Below are positions 33,801 through 46,381 of a stretch of DNA of 64,000 bases, one piece after another. The position numbers were made by a program, and so were the translations under genes. Within the stretch, counting starts at the first letter, position 1. Every line of letters begins with the position of its first letter. The stretch is from Nomia melanderi. Lineage: Eukaryota; Arthropoda; Insecta; Hymenoptera; Halictidae. A model generated the notes under the pieces. That model had not been told where the DNA came from, did not search any database, and was given only the letters and a program-made list of their open reading frames with translations. The stretch is taken from positions 310,001-374,000 of the forward strand of contig NW_027475140.1 in the NCBI RefSeq assembly GCF_051020985.1, read 5' to 3'.

Positions 33801-36800
33801 CCAGATATACATTGGATTTTCTCCTGACCCTGAGTGTCCGGCCCCATGAGACTGTGGTTTTCTCGGCCCCTGGGGGTCCGAGGTCGTTCCCGCTGCACAG
33901 ATTCATGCGCCAGGGCCTCCTACAGACAATGCACTTTGATTTATTGCGCTATCTGTAATAGCACCCGAGATATCACCAGATATATATTGGATTTTCCCCT
34001 GACCCTGAGTGTCCGGCCCCATGAGACTGTGGTTTTCTCGGCCCCTGTTGGTCCGAGGTCGTTGCCGCTGCACAGGTTCATGCGCCAGGGCCTCCTACAG
34101 ACAATGCCCTTTGATTTATTGCGCTATCTGTAATAGCACCCGAGATATCACCAGATATATATTGGATTTTTCACTGACCCTGAGTGTCCGGCCCCATTAG
34201 ACTGTGGTTTTCTCGGCCCCTGGTGGTCCGAGGTCGTTCCCGCTGGACAGATGCATGCGCCAGGGCCTCCTGCAGATAATTCACTTTGGTTTATTGCGCT
34301 ATCTCTAATAGCACCCGAGATATCACCAGATATATATTGGATTTTCCCCTGACCCTGAGTGTCCGGCCCCATTAGACTGTGGTTTTCTCGGCCCCTGGTG
34401 GTCCGAGGTCGTTCCCGCTGCCCAGATTCATGCGCCAGGGCCTCCTGTAGATAATTCACTTTGGTTTATTGCGCTGTATCTAGTAGCACCCGAGATATCA
34501 CCACATATATATTGGATTTTCCCCTGACCCTGAGTGTCCGGCCCCATGAGACTGTGGTTTTCTCGGCCCCTGGTGGTCCGAGGTCGTTCCCGCTGCCCAG
34601 ATTCATGCGCCAGGGCCTCCTCCAGACAATGCACTTTGATTTATTGCGCTATCTGTAATAGCACCCGAGATGTCACCACATATATTTTTGATTTTTCCCT
34701 GACCCTGAGTGTCCGGCCCCATGAGACGGTGGTTGTCTCGGCCCCTGGTGGTCCGAGGTCGTTCCCGCTGCACAGATTCATGCGCCAGGGCCTCCTACAG
34801 ACAATGCACTTTGATTTATTGCGCTATCTGTAATAGCACCCGAGATATCACCAGATCTTTATTGGATTTTCCCCTGACCCAGAGTATCCGGCCCCATGAG
34901 ACTGTGGTTTTTGCGGCCCCTGGTGGTCCGAGGTCGTTCCCGCTGCACAGATTCATGCGCCAGGGCCTCCTGCAGATAATTCACTATGGTTTATTGCGCT
35001 ATATGTAATAGCACCCGAGATATCACCAGATATATATTGGATTTTACGCTGACCCTGAGTGTCCGGCCCCATGAGACGGTGGTTGTCTCGGCCCCTGGAG
35101 GCCCGAGGACGTTCCCGCTGCACAGATTCATGCGCTAGGGACTCCTGCAGATAATTCACTTTGGTTTATTGCGCTATCTCTATTAGCACCCGAGATATCA
35201 CCAGATATACATTGGATTTTCTCCTGACCCTGAGTGTCCGGCCCCATGAGACTGTGGTTTTCTCGGCCCCTGGGGGTCCGAGGTCGTTCCCGCTGCACAG
35301 ATTCATGCGCCAGGGCCTCCTACAGACAATGCACTTTGATTTATTGCGCTATCTGTAATAGCACCCGAGATATCACCAGATATATATTGGATTTTCCCCT
35401 GACCCTGAGTGTCCGGCCCCATGAGACTGTGGTTTTCTCGGCCCCTGTTGGTCCGAGGTCGTTGCCGCTGCACAGGTTCATGCGCCAGGGCCTCCTACAG
35501 ACAATGCCCTTTGATTTATTGCGCTATCTGTAATAGCACCCGAGATATCACCAGATATATATTGGATTTTTCACTGACCCTGAGTGTCCGGCCCCATTAG
35601 ACTGTGGTTTTCTCGGCCCCTGGTGGTCCGAGGTCGTTCCCGCTGCCCAGATTCATGCGCCAGGGCCTCCTGCAGATAATTCACTTTGGTTTATTGCGCT
35701 GTATCTAATAGCACCCGAGATATCACCAGATATATATTGGATTTTCCCCTGACCCTGAGTGTCCGGCCCCATGAGACTGTGCTTTTCTCGGCCCCTGGTG
35801 GTCCGAGGTCGTTCCCGCTGCACAGATTCATGCGCCAGGGCCTCCTACAGACAATGCACTTTGATTTATTGCGCTATCTGTAATAGCACCCGAGATATCA
35901 CCAGATATATATTGGATTTTTCACTGACCCTGAGTGTCCGGCCCCATGAGACGGTGGTTTTCTCGGCCCCTGGTGTTCCGAGGTCGTTCCCGCTGCACAG
36001 ATTCATGCGCCAGGGCCTCCTGCAGACAATGCACTTTGATTTATTGCGCTATCTCTAATAGCACCCGAGATATCACCAGATATATATTGGATTTTCCCCT
36101 GACCCTGAGTGTCCGGCCCCATGAGACTGTGGTTTTCTCGGCCCCTGGTGGTCCGAGGTCGTTCCCGCTGCACAGATTCATGCGCCAGGGCCTCCTACAG
36201 ACAATGCACTTTGATTTATTGCGCTATCTGTAATACCACCCGAGATATCTCCAGATATATACTGGATTTTCCCCTGTCACTGAGTGTCCGGCCCCATGAG
36301 ACTGTGGTTTTCTCGGACCCTGGTTGTCCGAGGTCGTTCCCGCTGCACAGATTCATGCGCCAGGGCCTCCTACAGACAATGCACTTTGATTTATTGCGCT
36401 ATCTGTAATAGCACCCGAGATATCACCAGATCTATATTGGATTTTCCCCTGACCCTGAGTGTCCGGCCCCATGAGACGGTCGTTTTCTCGGCCCCTGGTG
36501 GTCCGAGGTCGTTCCCACTGCACAGATTCATGCGCCAGGGCCTCCTACAGACAATGCACTTTGATTTATTGCGCTATCTGTAATAGCACCCGAGATATCA
36601 CCAGATATATATTGGACTTTCCCCTGACCCTGAGTGTCCGGCCGCATGAGACTGTGGTTTTCTCGGCCCCTGGTGGTCCGAGGTCCTTGCCGCTGCACAG
36701 ATTCATGCGCCAGGGCCTCCTACAGACAATGCACTTTGATTTATTGCGCTATCTGTAATAGCACCCGAGATATCACCAGATATATATTGGATTTTTCACT

Positions 36801-37466
36801 GACCCTGAGTGTGCGGCCCCATGAGACGGTGTTTTTCTCGGACCCTGGTGGTCCGAGGTCGTTCCCGCTGCACAAATCCATGCGCCAGGGCCTCCTGCAG
36901 ATAATACACTTTGATTTATTGCGCTTTCTGTAATAGCACCCGAGATATCACCGGATATATATTGGATTTTTCCCAGACCCTGAGTGTCCGGCCCCATGAG
37001 ACGGTGGTTGTCTCGGCCCCTGGGGGTCCGAGGTCGTTCCCGCTGCACAGATTCATGCACTAGGGCCTCCTACAGACAATGCACTTTGATTTATTGCGCT
37101 ATCTGTAATAGCACCCGAGATATCACCAGATATATATTGGATTTTTCACTGACCCTGAGCGTCCGGCCCCATGAGACGGTCGTTTTCTCGGCCCCTAGTG
37201 GTCCGAGGTCGTTCCCGCTGCAGAGGTTCATGCGCCAGGGTCTCCTACAGACAATGCACTTTGATTTATTGCGCTATGTGTAATAGCACCCGAGATATCA
37301 CCAGATATATATTGGATTTTTCACTGACCCTGAGTGTCCGGCCCCATGAGACTGTAGTTTTCTCGGCCCCTGGTGGTCCGAGGTCGTTCCCGCTGGACAG
37401 ATGCATGCGCCAGGGCCTCCTGCAGATAATTCACTTTGGTTTATTGCGCTATCTCTAATAGCACCC
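30893..37466. repeat. Paralogous blocks at 4900- and 4550-bp spacing with a two-monomer indel
   Basis: 30893-31348 matches 35793-36248 (offset 4900). 31690-32916 matches 36240-37466 (offset 4550). The 350 bp between the first-copy blocks, exactly two monomers, are absent in the second, and the junction falls within CACCCGAGATATC, which all monomers share. This is the expected product of unequal exchange between out-of-register monomers. Confidence 0.78.
32807..35645. repeat. 8-monomer higher-order repeat, 1400 bp, two tandem copies
   Basis: 32807-34245 matches 34207-35645 at an offset of 1400 bp. Shared private variants include CATTAGACTG, GTATCTAGTAGC, the ATATTTTTGATTTTTCC monomer, GATCTTTATTGG and CATGCGCTAGGGACTCC. 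Differences are few, such as CACATTGAT versus CACTTTGAT near 33235 and TTTTCGGCC versus TTTGCGGCC near 33513. Confidence 0.83.
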
Positions 37467-40400
37467 GACATATCACCAGATATATATAGCATTTTTCCCT
37501 GACCCTGAGTGTCCGGCCCCATGAGACGGTGGTTTTCTCGGCCCCTGGTGGTCCGAGGTCGTTCCCGCGGCACAGATTCATGCGCCAGGGCCTCCTGCAT
37601 ATAATTCACTTTGGTTTATTGCGCTATCTCTAATAGCAGCCGAGATATCACCAGATATATATTGGATTTTGCCCTTACCCTGAGTGTCCGGCCCCATGAG
37701 ACTGTGGTTTTCTTATCCCTGGTGTTCCGAGGTCGTTGCCGCTTCACAGATTCATGCGCCAGGGCCTCCTACAGACAATGCACTTTGATTTATTGCGCTA
37801 TCTGTAATAGCACCCGAGATATCACCAGATATATTTTTGATTTTTCCCTGACCCTGAGTGTCCGGCCCCATGAGACGGTGGTTGTCTCGGCCCCTGGTGG
37901 TCCGAGGTCGTTCCCGCTGCACAGATTCATGCGCCAGGGCCTCCTACAGACAATGCACTTTGATTTATTGCGCTATCTGTAATAGCACCCGAGATATCAG
38001 CAGATATATATTGGATTTTTCACTGACCCTGAGTATCCGGCCCCATGAGACGGTAGTTTTCTCGGCCCCTGGTGATCCGAGGTCGTTCCCGCTGCACAGA
38101 TTCATGCGCCAGGGCCTCCTGCAGATAATTCACTTTGGTTTATTGCGCTATCTCTAATAGCACCCGAGATATAACCAGATATATATTGGATTTTCCCCTG
38201 ACCCTGAGTGTCCGGCCCCATGAGACTGTGGTTTTCTCGGCCCCTGGTGGTCCGAGGTTGTTCCCGCTGCACAGATTCATGCGCGAGGGCCTCCTACAGA
38301 CAATGCACTTTGATTTATTGCTCTATCTGTAATAGCACCCGAGATATCACCACATATATATTGGATTTTTCACTGACCCTGAGTGTCCGGCCCCATGAGA
38401 CGGTGGTTTTCTCGGTCCCTGGTGTTCCGAGGTCGTTCCCGCTGCACAGATTCATGCGCCAGGGCCTCCTACAGACAATGCACATTGATTTATTGCGCTA
38501 TCTCTAATAGCACCCGAGATATCACCAGATATATATTGGATATTCCCCTGACCCTGAGTGTCCGGCCCCATGAGACTGCGGTTTTCTCGGCCCCTGGTGG
38601 TCCGAGGTCGATCCCGCAGCACACATTCATGCGCCAGGGCCTCCTGCAGATAATTCACTATGGTTTATTGCGCTATCTCCAATAGCACCCGAGATATCAC
38701 CAGATATATATTGGATTTTCCCCTGACCCTGAGTGTCCGGCCCCATGAGACTGTGGTTTTCTCGGCCCCTGGTGGTCCGAGGTCGTTCCCGTTGCACAGA
38801 TTCATGCGCCAGGGCCCCCTGCAGATAATTCACTTTGGTTTATTGCGCTGTCTCTAATAGCACCCGAGATATCACCAGATATATATTGGATTTTTCACTG
38901 ACCCTGAGGGTCCGGCCCCATGAGGCGGTCGTTTTCTCGGCCCCTGGTGGTCCGAGGTCGTTCCCGCTGCACAGAATCATGCGCCAGGGCCTCCTACAGA
39001 CAATGCACTTTGATTTATTGCGCTATCTGTAATAGCACCCGAGATATCAGCAGATATATATTGGATTTTTCACTGACCCTGAGTGTCCGGCCCCATGAGA
39101 CGGTCGTTTTCTCGGCCCCTGGTGGTCCGAGGTCGTTCCCGCTGCACAGATTCATGCGCCAGGGCCTCCTGCAGATAATTCACTTTGGTTTATTGCGCTA
39201 TCTCTAATAGCACCCGAGATATCACCAGATATATATTGGATTTTCCCCTGACCCTGAGTGTCCGGCCCCATGAGACTGTGGTTTTCTCGGCCCCTGGTGG
39301 TCCGAGGTTGTTCCCGCTGCACAGATTCATGCGCGAGGGCCTCCTACAGACAATGCACTTTGATTTATTGCTCTATCTGTAATAGCACCCGAGATATCAC
39401 CACATATATATTGGATTTTTCACTGACCCTGAGTGTCCGGCCCCATGAGACGGTGGTTTTCTCGGTCCCTGGTGTTCCGAGGTCGTTCCCGCTGCACAGA
39501 TTCATGCGCCAGGGCCTCCTACAGACAATGCACATTGATTTATTGCGCTATCTCTAATAGCACCCGAGATATCACCAGATATATATTGGATATGCCCCTG
39601 ACCCTGAGTGTCCGGCCCCATGAGACTGCGGTTTTCTCGGCCCCTGGTGGTCCGAGGTCGTTCCCGTTGCACAGATCCATGCGCCAGGGCCTCCTGCAGA
39701 TAATTCACTTTGGTTTATTGCGCTATCTGTAATAGCACCCGAGATATCACCAGATCTATATTGGATTTTCCCCTGACCCTGAGTGTCCGACCCCATGAGA
39801 CTGTGGTTTTCTCGGCCCCTGGTGGTCCGAGGTCGTTCCCGTTGCACAGATCCATGCGCCAGGGACTCCTGCAGATAATTCACTTTCGTTCATTGCGCTA
39901 TCTCTAATAGCACCCGAGATATCACCAGATATATATTGGATTTTTCACTGACCCTGAGCGTCCGGCCCCATGAGACTGTGGTTTTCTCGGCCCCTGGTGG
40001 TCCGAGGTCGTTCCCGCTGCACAGGTTCATGCGCCAGGGTCTCCTACAGACAATGCACTTTGATTTATTGCGCTATCTGTAATAGCACCCGAGATATCAC
40101 CACATATATATTGGATTTTTCACTGACCCTGAGTGTCCGGCCCCATGAGACGGTGGTTTTCTCGGTTCCTGGTGTTCCGAGGTCGTTCCCGCTGCACAGA
40201 TTCATGCGCCAGGGCCTCCTACAGACAATGCACTTTGATTTATTGCGCTATCTCTAATAGCACCAGAGATATCACCAGATCTATATTGGATTTTCCCCTG
40301 ACCCTGAGTGTCCGGCCCCATGAGACTATGGTTTTCTCGGCCCCTGGTGGTCCGAGGACGTTCCCGTTGCGCAGATTCATGCGCAAGGGCCTCCTGCAGA

Positions 40401-42109
40401 TAATTCACTTTGGTTTATTGCGCTATCTGTAATAGCACCCGAGATATCACCAGATCTAAATTGGATTTTCCCCTGACCCTGAGTGTCCGGCACCATGAGA
40501 CTGTGGTTTTCTCGGCCCCTGGTGGTCCGGGGTCGATCCCGTTGCACAGATTCATGCGCCAGGGCCTCCTGCAGATAATTCACTTTGGTTTATTGCGCTA
40601 TCTCTAATAGCACCCGAGATATCACCAGATATATATTGGATTTTTCACTGACCCTGAGCGTCCGGCCCCATGAGACTGTGGTTTTCTCGGCCCCTGGTGG
40701 TCCGAAGTCGTTCCCGCTGCACAGGTTCATGCGCCAGGGTCTCCTACAGACAATGCACTTTGATTTATTGCGCTATCTGTAATAGCACCCGAGATATCAC
40801 CACATATATATTGGATTTTTCACTGACCCTGAGTGTCCGGCCCCATGAGACGGTGGTTTTCTCGGTCCCTGGTGTTCCGAGGTCGTTCCCGCTGCACAGA
40901 TTCATGCGCCAGGGCCTCCTACAGACAATGCACTTTGATTTATTGCGCTATCTCTAATAGCACCCGAGTTATCACCAGATATATATTGGATTTTCCCCTG
41001 ACCCTGAGTGTCCGGTCCCATGAGACTATGGTTTTCTCGGCCCCTGGTGGTCCGAGGTCGTTCCCGTTGCACAGATTCATGCGCCAGGGCCTCCTGCAGA
41101 TAACTCACTTTGGTTTATTGCGCTATCTCTAATAGCACCCGAGGTATCACCAGATATATATTGGATTTTTCCCTGACCCTGAGTGTCCGGCCCCATGAGA
41201 CGGTGGTTTTCTCGGCCCCTGGTGGTCCGCGGTCGTTCCCGCTGCACAGATTCATGCGCCAGGGCCTCCTGCAGATAATTCACTTTCGTTTATTGCGCTA
41301 TCTCTAATAGCACCCGAGACATCACCAGATATATATTGGATTTTTCCCTTACCCTGAGTGTCCGGCCCCATGAGACGGTGGTTTTCTCGGCCCCTGGTGG
41401 TCCTAGGTCGTTCCCGCTGCACAGATGCATGCGCCAGGGCCTCCTGCAGACAATGCACTTTGATTTATTGCGCTATCTGTAATAGCGCCCGAGATATCAC
41501 CAGATATATATTTTATTTTTCCCTGACCCTGAGTGTCCGCCCCCATGAGACTGCGGTTTTCTCGGCCCCTGGTGGTCCGAGGTCGTTCCCGCTGCACACA
41601 TTCATGCGCCAGGGCCTCCTACAGACAATGCACTTCGATTTATTGCTCTATCTGTAATAGCACCCGAGATATCACCAGATATATATTGGATTTTCCCCTG
41701 TCCCTGAGTGTCCGGCCCCATGAGACTATGGTTTTCTCGGCCCCTGGTGGTCCGAGGTCGTTCCCGTTGCACAGATTCATGCGCCAGGGCCTCCTGCAGA
41801 TAACTCACTTTGGCTTATTGCGCTATCTCTAATAGCACCCGAGGTATCACCAGATATATATTGGATTTTTCCCTGACCCTGAGTGTCCGGCCCCATGAGA
41901 CGGTGGTTTTCTCGGCCCCTGGTGGTCCGAGGTCGTTCCCGCTGCACAGATTCATGCGCCAGGGCCTCCTACAGACAATGCACTTTGATTTATTACGCTA
42001 TCTGTAATAGCACCCGAGATATCAGCAGATATATATTGGATTTTTCACTGACCCTGAGTGTCCGGCCCCATGAGACGGTCGTTTTCTCGGCCCCTGGTGG
42101 TCCGCGGTC

Positions 42110-44527
42110 GTTCCCGCTGCACAGATTCATGCGCCAGGGCCTCCTGCATATAATTCACTTTGGTTTATTGCGCTATCTCTAATAGCACCCGAGATATCAG
42201 CAGATATATATTGGATTTTACCCTGACCCTGAGTGTCCGGCCCCATGAGACTGTGCTTTTCTCGGCCCCTGGTGGTCCGAGGTCGTTCCCGCTGCACAGA
42301 TCCATGCGCCAGGGCCTCCTACAGACAATGCACTTTGATTTATTGCGCTATCTGTTATAGCACCCGAGATATCACCAGATATATATTGGATTTTACCCTG
42401 ACCCTGAGTGTCCGGCCCCATGAGACGGTCGTTGTCTCGGCCCCTGGAGGTCCGAGGACGTTCCCGCTGCACAGATTCATGCGCCAGGGCCTCCTACAGG
42501 TAATGCACTTTGATTTATTGCGCTATGTGTAATAGCAGCCGAGATATCACCAGATCTATATTGGATTTTCCCCTGACCCTGAGTGTCCGGCCCCATGAGA
42601 CTGTGGTTTTCTCGACCCCTGGTGGTCCGAGGACGTTCCCGTTGCACAGATTCATGCGCAAGGGCCTCCTGCAGATAATTCACTTTGGTTTATTGCGCTA
42701 TCTGTAATAGCACCCGAGATATCACCAGATCTATATTGGATTTTCCCCTGACCCTGAGTGTCCGGCCCCATGAGACTGTGGTTTTCTCGGCCCCTGGTGG
42801 TCCGGGGTCGTTCCCGCTGCACAGATTCATGCGCCAGGGCCTCCTGCAGATAATTCACTTTGGTTTATTGCGCTATCTCTAATAGCACCCGAGATATCAC
42901 CAGATATATATTGGATTTTTCACTGACCCTGAGCGTCCGGCCCCATGAGACTGTGGTTTTCTCGGCCCCTGGTGGTCCGAGGTCGTTCCCGCTGCACAGG
43001 TTCATGCGCCAGGGTCTCCTACAGGCAATGCACTTTGATTTATTGCGCTATCTGTAATAGCACCCGAGATATCACCACATATATATTGGATTTTTCACTG
43101 ACCCTGAGTGTCCGGCCCCATGAGACGGTGGTTTTCTCGGTCCCTGGTGTTCCGAGGTCGTTCCCGCTGCACAGATTCATGCGCCAGGGCCTCCTACAGA
43201 CAATGCACTTTGATTTATTGCGCTATCTCTAATAGCACCCGAGATATCACCAGATATATATTGGATTTTCCCCTGACCCTGAGTGTCCGGCCCCATGAGA
43301 CTGTGCTTTTCTCGGCCCCTGGTGGTCCGCGGTTGTTCCCGCTGCACAGATTCATGCGCCAGGGCCTCCTGCATATAATTCACTTTGGTTTATTGCGCTA
43401 TCTCTAATAGCACCCGAGATATCACCAGATATATATTGGATTTTACCCTGACCCTGAGTGTCCGGCCCCATGAGACTGTGCTTTTCTCGGCCCCTGGTGG
43501 TCCGAGGTCGTTCCCGCTGCACAGATCCATGCGCCAGGGCCTCCTACAGACAATGCACTTTGATTTATTGCGCTATCTGTTATAGCACCCGAGATATCAC
43601 CAGATATATATTGGATTTTACCCTGACCCTGAGTGTCCGGCCCCATGAGACGGTCGTTGTCTCGGCCCCTGGAGGTCCGAGGACGTTCCCGCTGCACAGA
43701 TTCATGCGCCAGGGCCTCCTACAGGTAATGCACTTTGATTTATTGCGCTATCTGTAATAGCAGCCGAGATATCACCAGATCTATATTGGATTTTCCCCTG
43801 ACCCTGAGTGTCCGGCCCCATGAGACTGTGGTTTTCTCGGCCCCTGGTGGTCCGAGGACGTTCCCGTTGCACAGATTCATGCGCAAGGGCCTCCTGCAGA
43901 TAATTCACTTCGGTTTATTGCGCTATCTGTAATAGCACCCGAGATATCACCAGATCTATATTGGATTTTCCCCTGACCCTGAGTGTCCGGCCCCATGAGA
44001 CTGTGGTTTTCTCGGCCCCTGGTGGTCCGGGGTCGTTCCCGTTGCACAGATTCATGCGCCAGGGCCTCCTGCAGATAATTCACTTTGGTTTATTGCGCTA
44101 TCTCTAATAGCACCCGAGATATCACCAGATATATATTGGATTTTTCACTGACCCTGAGCGTCCGGCCCCATGAGACTGTGGTTTTCTCGGCCCCTGGTGG
44201 TCCGAGGTCGTTCCCGCTGCACAGGTTCATGCGCCAGGGTCTCCTACAGACAATGCACTTTGATTTATTGCGCTATCTGTAATAGCACCCGAGATATCAC
44301 CACATATATATTGGATTTTTCACTGACCCTGAGTGTCCGGCCCGATGAGACGGTGGTTTTCTCGGTCCCTGGTGTTCCGAGGTCGTTCCCGCTGCACAGA
44401 TTCATGCGCCAGGGCCTCCTACAGACAATGCACTTTGATTTATTGCGCTATCTCTAATAGCACCCGAGATATCACCAGATATATATTGGATTTTCCCCTG
44501 ACCCTGAGTGTCCGGCCCCATGAGACT
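42110..44527. repeat. 7-monomer higher-order repeat, 1225 bp, two tandem copies
   Basis: 42110-43302 matches 43335-44527 at an offset of 1225 bp, including the CTGTTATAGC monomer, the CTACAGGTAATGC monomer, the TAATAGCAGCCGAG variant and the CACATATATATTGG variant in the same order. Confidence 0.82.
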
Positions 44528-45689
44528 ATGGTTTTCTCGGCCCCTGGTGGTCCGAGGTCGTTCCCGTTGCACAGATTCATGCGCCAGGGCCTCCTGCAGA
44601 TAACTCACTTTGGTTTATTGCGCTATCTCTAATAGCACCCGCGATATCACCAGATATATATTGGATTTTTCCTTGACCCTGAGTGTCCGGCCCCATGAGA
44701 CGGTGGTTTTCTCGGCCCCTGGTGGTCCGCGGTCGTTCCCGCTGCACAGATTCATGCGCCAGGGCCTCCTGCAGATAAATCACTTTCGTTTATTGCGCTA
44801 TCTCTAATAGCACCCGAGACATCACCAGATATATATTGGATTTTTCCCTTACCCTGAGTGTCCGGCCCCATGAGACGGTGGTTTTCTCGGCCCCTGGTGG
44901 TCCTAGGTCGTTTCCGCTGCACAGATGCATGCGCCAGGGCCTCCTGCAGACAATGCACTTTGATTTATTGCGCTATCTGTAATAGCACCCGAGATATCAC
45001 CACATATATATTGGATTTTTCACTGACCCTGAGTGTCCGGCCCGATGAGACGGTGGTTTTCTCGGTCCCTGGTGTTCCGAGGTCGTTCCCGCTGCACAGA
45101 TTCATGCGCCAGGGCCTCCTATAGACAATGCACTTTGATTTATTGCGCTATCTCTAATAGCACCCGAGATATCACCAGATATATATTGGATTTTCCCCTG
45201 ACCCTGAGTGTCCGGCCCCATGAGACTATGGTTTTCTCGGCCCCTGGTGGTCCGAGGTCGTTCCCGTTGCACAGATTCATGCGCCAGGGCCTCCTGCAGA
45301 TAACTCACTTTGGTTTATTGCGCTATCTCTAATAGCACCCGAGATATCACCAGATATATATTGGATTTTTCCTTGACCCTGAGTGTCCGGCCCCATGAGA
45401 CGGTGGTTTTCTCGGCCCCTGGTGGTCCGCGGTCGTTCCCGCTGCACAGATTCATGCGCCAGGGCCTCCTGCAGATAAATCACTTTCGTTTATTGCGCTA
45501 TCTCTAATAGCACCCGAGACATCACCAGATATATATTGGATTTTTCCCTTACCCTGAGTGTCCGGCCCCATGAGACGGTGGTTTTCTCGGCCCCTGGTGG
45601 TCCTAGGTCGTTTCCGCTGCACAGATGCATGCGCCAGGGCCTCCTGCAGACAATGCACTTTGATTTATTGCGCTATCTGTAATAGCGCC
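44251..45689. repeat. 4-monomer higher-order repeat, 700 bp, two tandem copies
   Basis: 44251-44989 matches 44951-45689 at an offset of 700 bp. Shared private variants are CGGCCCGATGAGACGG (44339 and 45039), GAGACTATGG, GCAGATAAATCAC and CGTTTCCGCTGC. The second copy has CTATAGACAATG near 45119 where the first has CTACAGACAATG. Confidence 0.82.
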
Positions 45690-46381
45690 CGAGATATCAC
45701 CAGATATATATTTTATTTTTCCCTGACCCTGAGTGTCCGGCCCCATGAGACTGCGGTTTTCTCGGCCCCTGGTGGTCCGAGGTCGTTCCCGCTGCACACA
45801 TTCATGCGCCAGGGCCTCCTACAGACAATGCACTTTGATTTATTGCTCTATCTGTAATAGCACCCGAGATATCACCAGATATATATTGGATTTTCCCCTG
45901 TCCCTGAGTGTCCGGCCCCATGAGACTGTGGTTTTCTCGGCCCCTGGTGGTCCGAGGTCGTACCCGCTGCACAGATTCATGCGCCAGGGCCTCCTACAGA
46001 CAATGCACTTTGATTTATTGCGCTATCTGTAATAGCACCCGAGATATCAGCAGATATATATTGGATTTTCCCCTGACCCTGAGTGTCCGGCCCCATGAGA
46101 CGGTCGTTTTCTCGGCCCCTGGTGGTCCGCGGTCGTTCCCGCTGCACAGATTCATGCGCCAGGGCCTCCTGCATATAATTCACTTTGGTTTATTGCGCTA
46201 TCTCTAATAGCACCCGAGATATCACCAGACATATATTGGATTTTTCCCTGACCCTGAGTGTCCGGCCCCATGAGACGGTGGTTTTCTCGGCCCCTGGTGG
46301 TCCGCGGTCGTTCCCGCTGCACAGATTCATGCGCCAGGGCCTCCTGCAGATAATTCACTTTCGTTTATTGCGCTATCTCTA

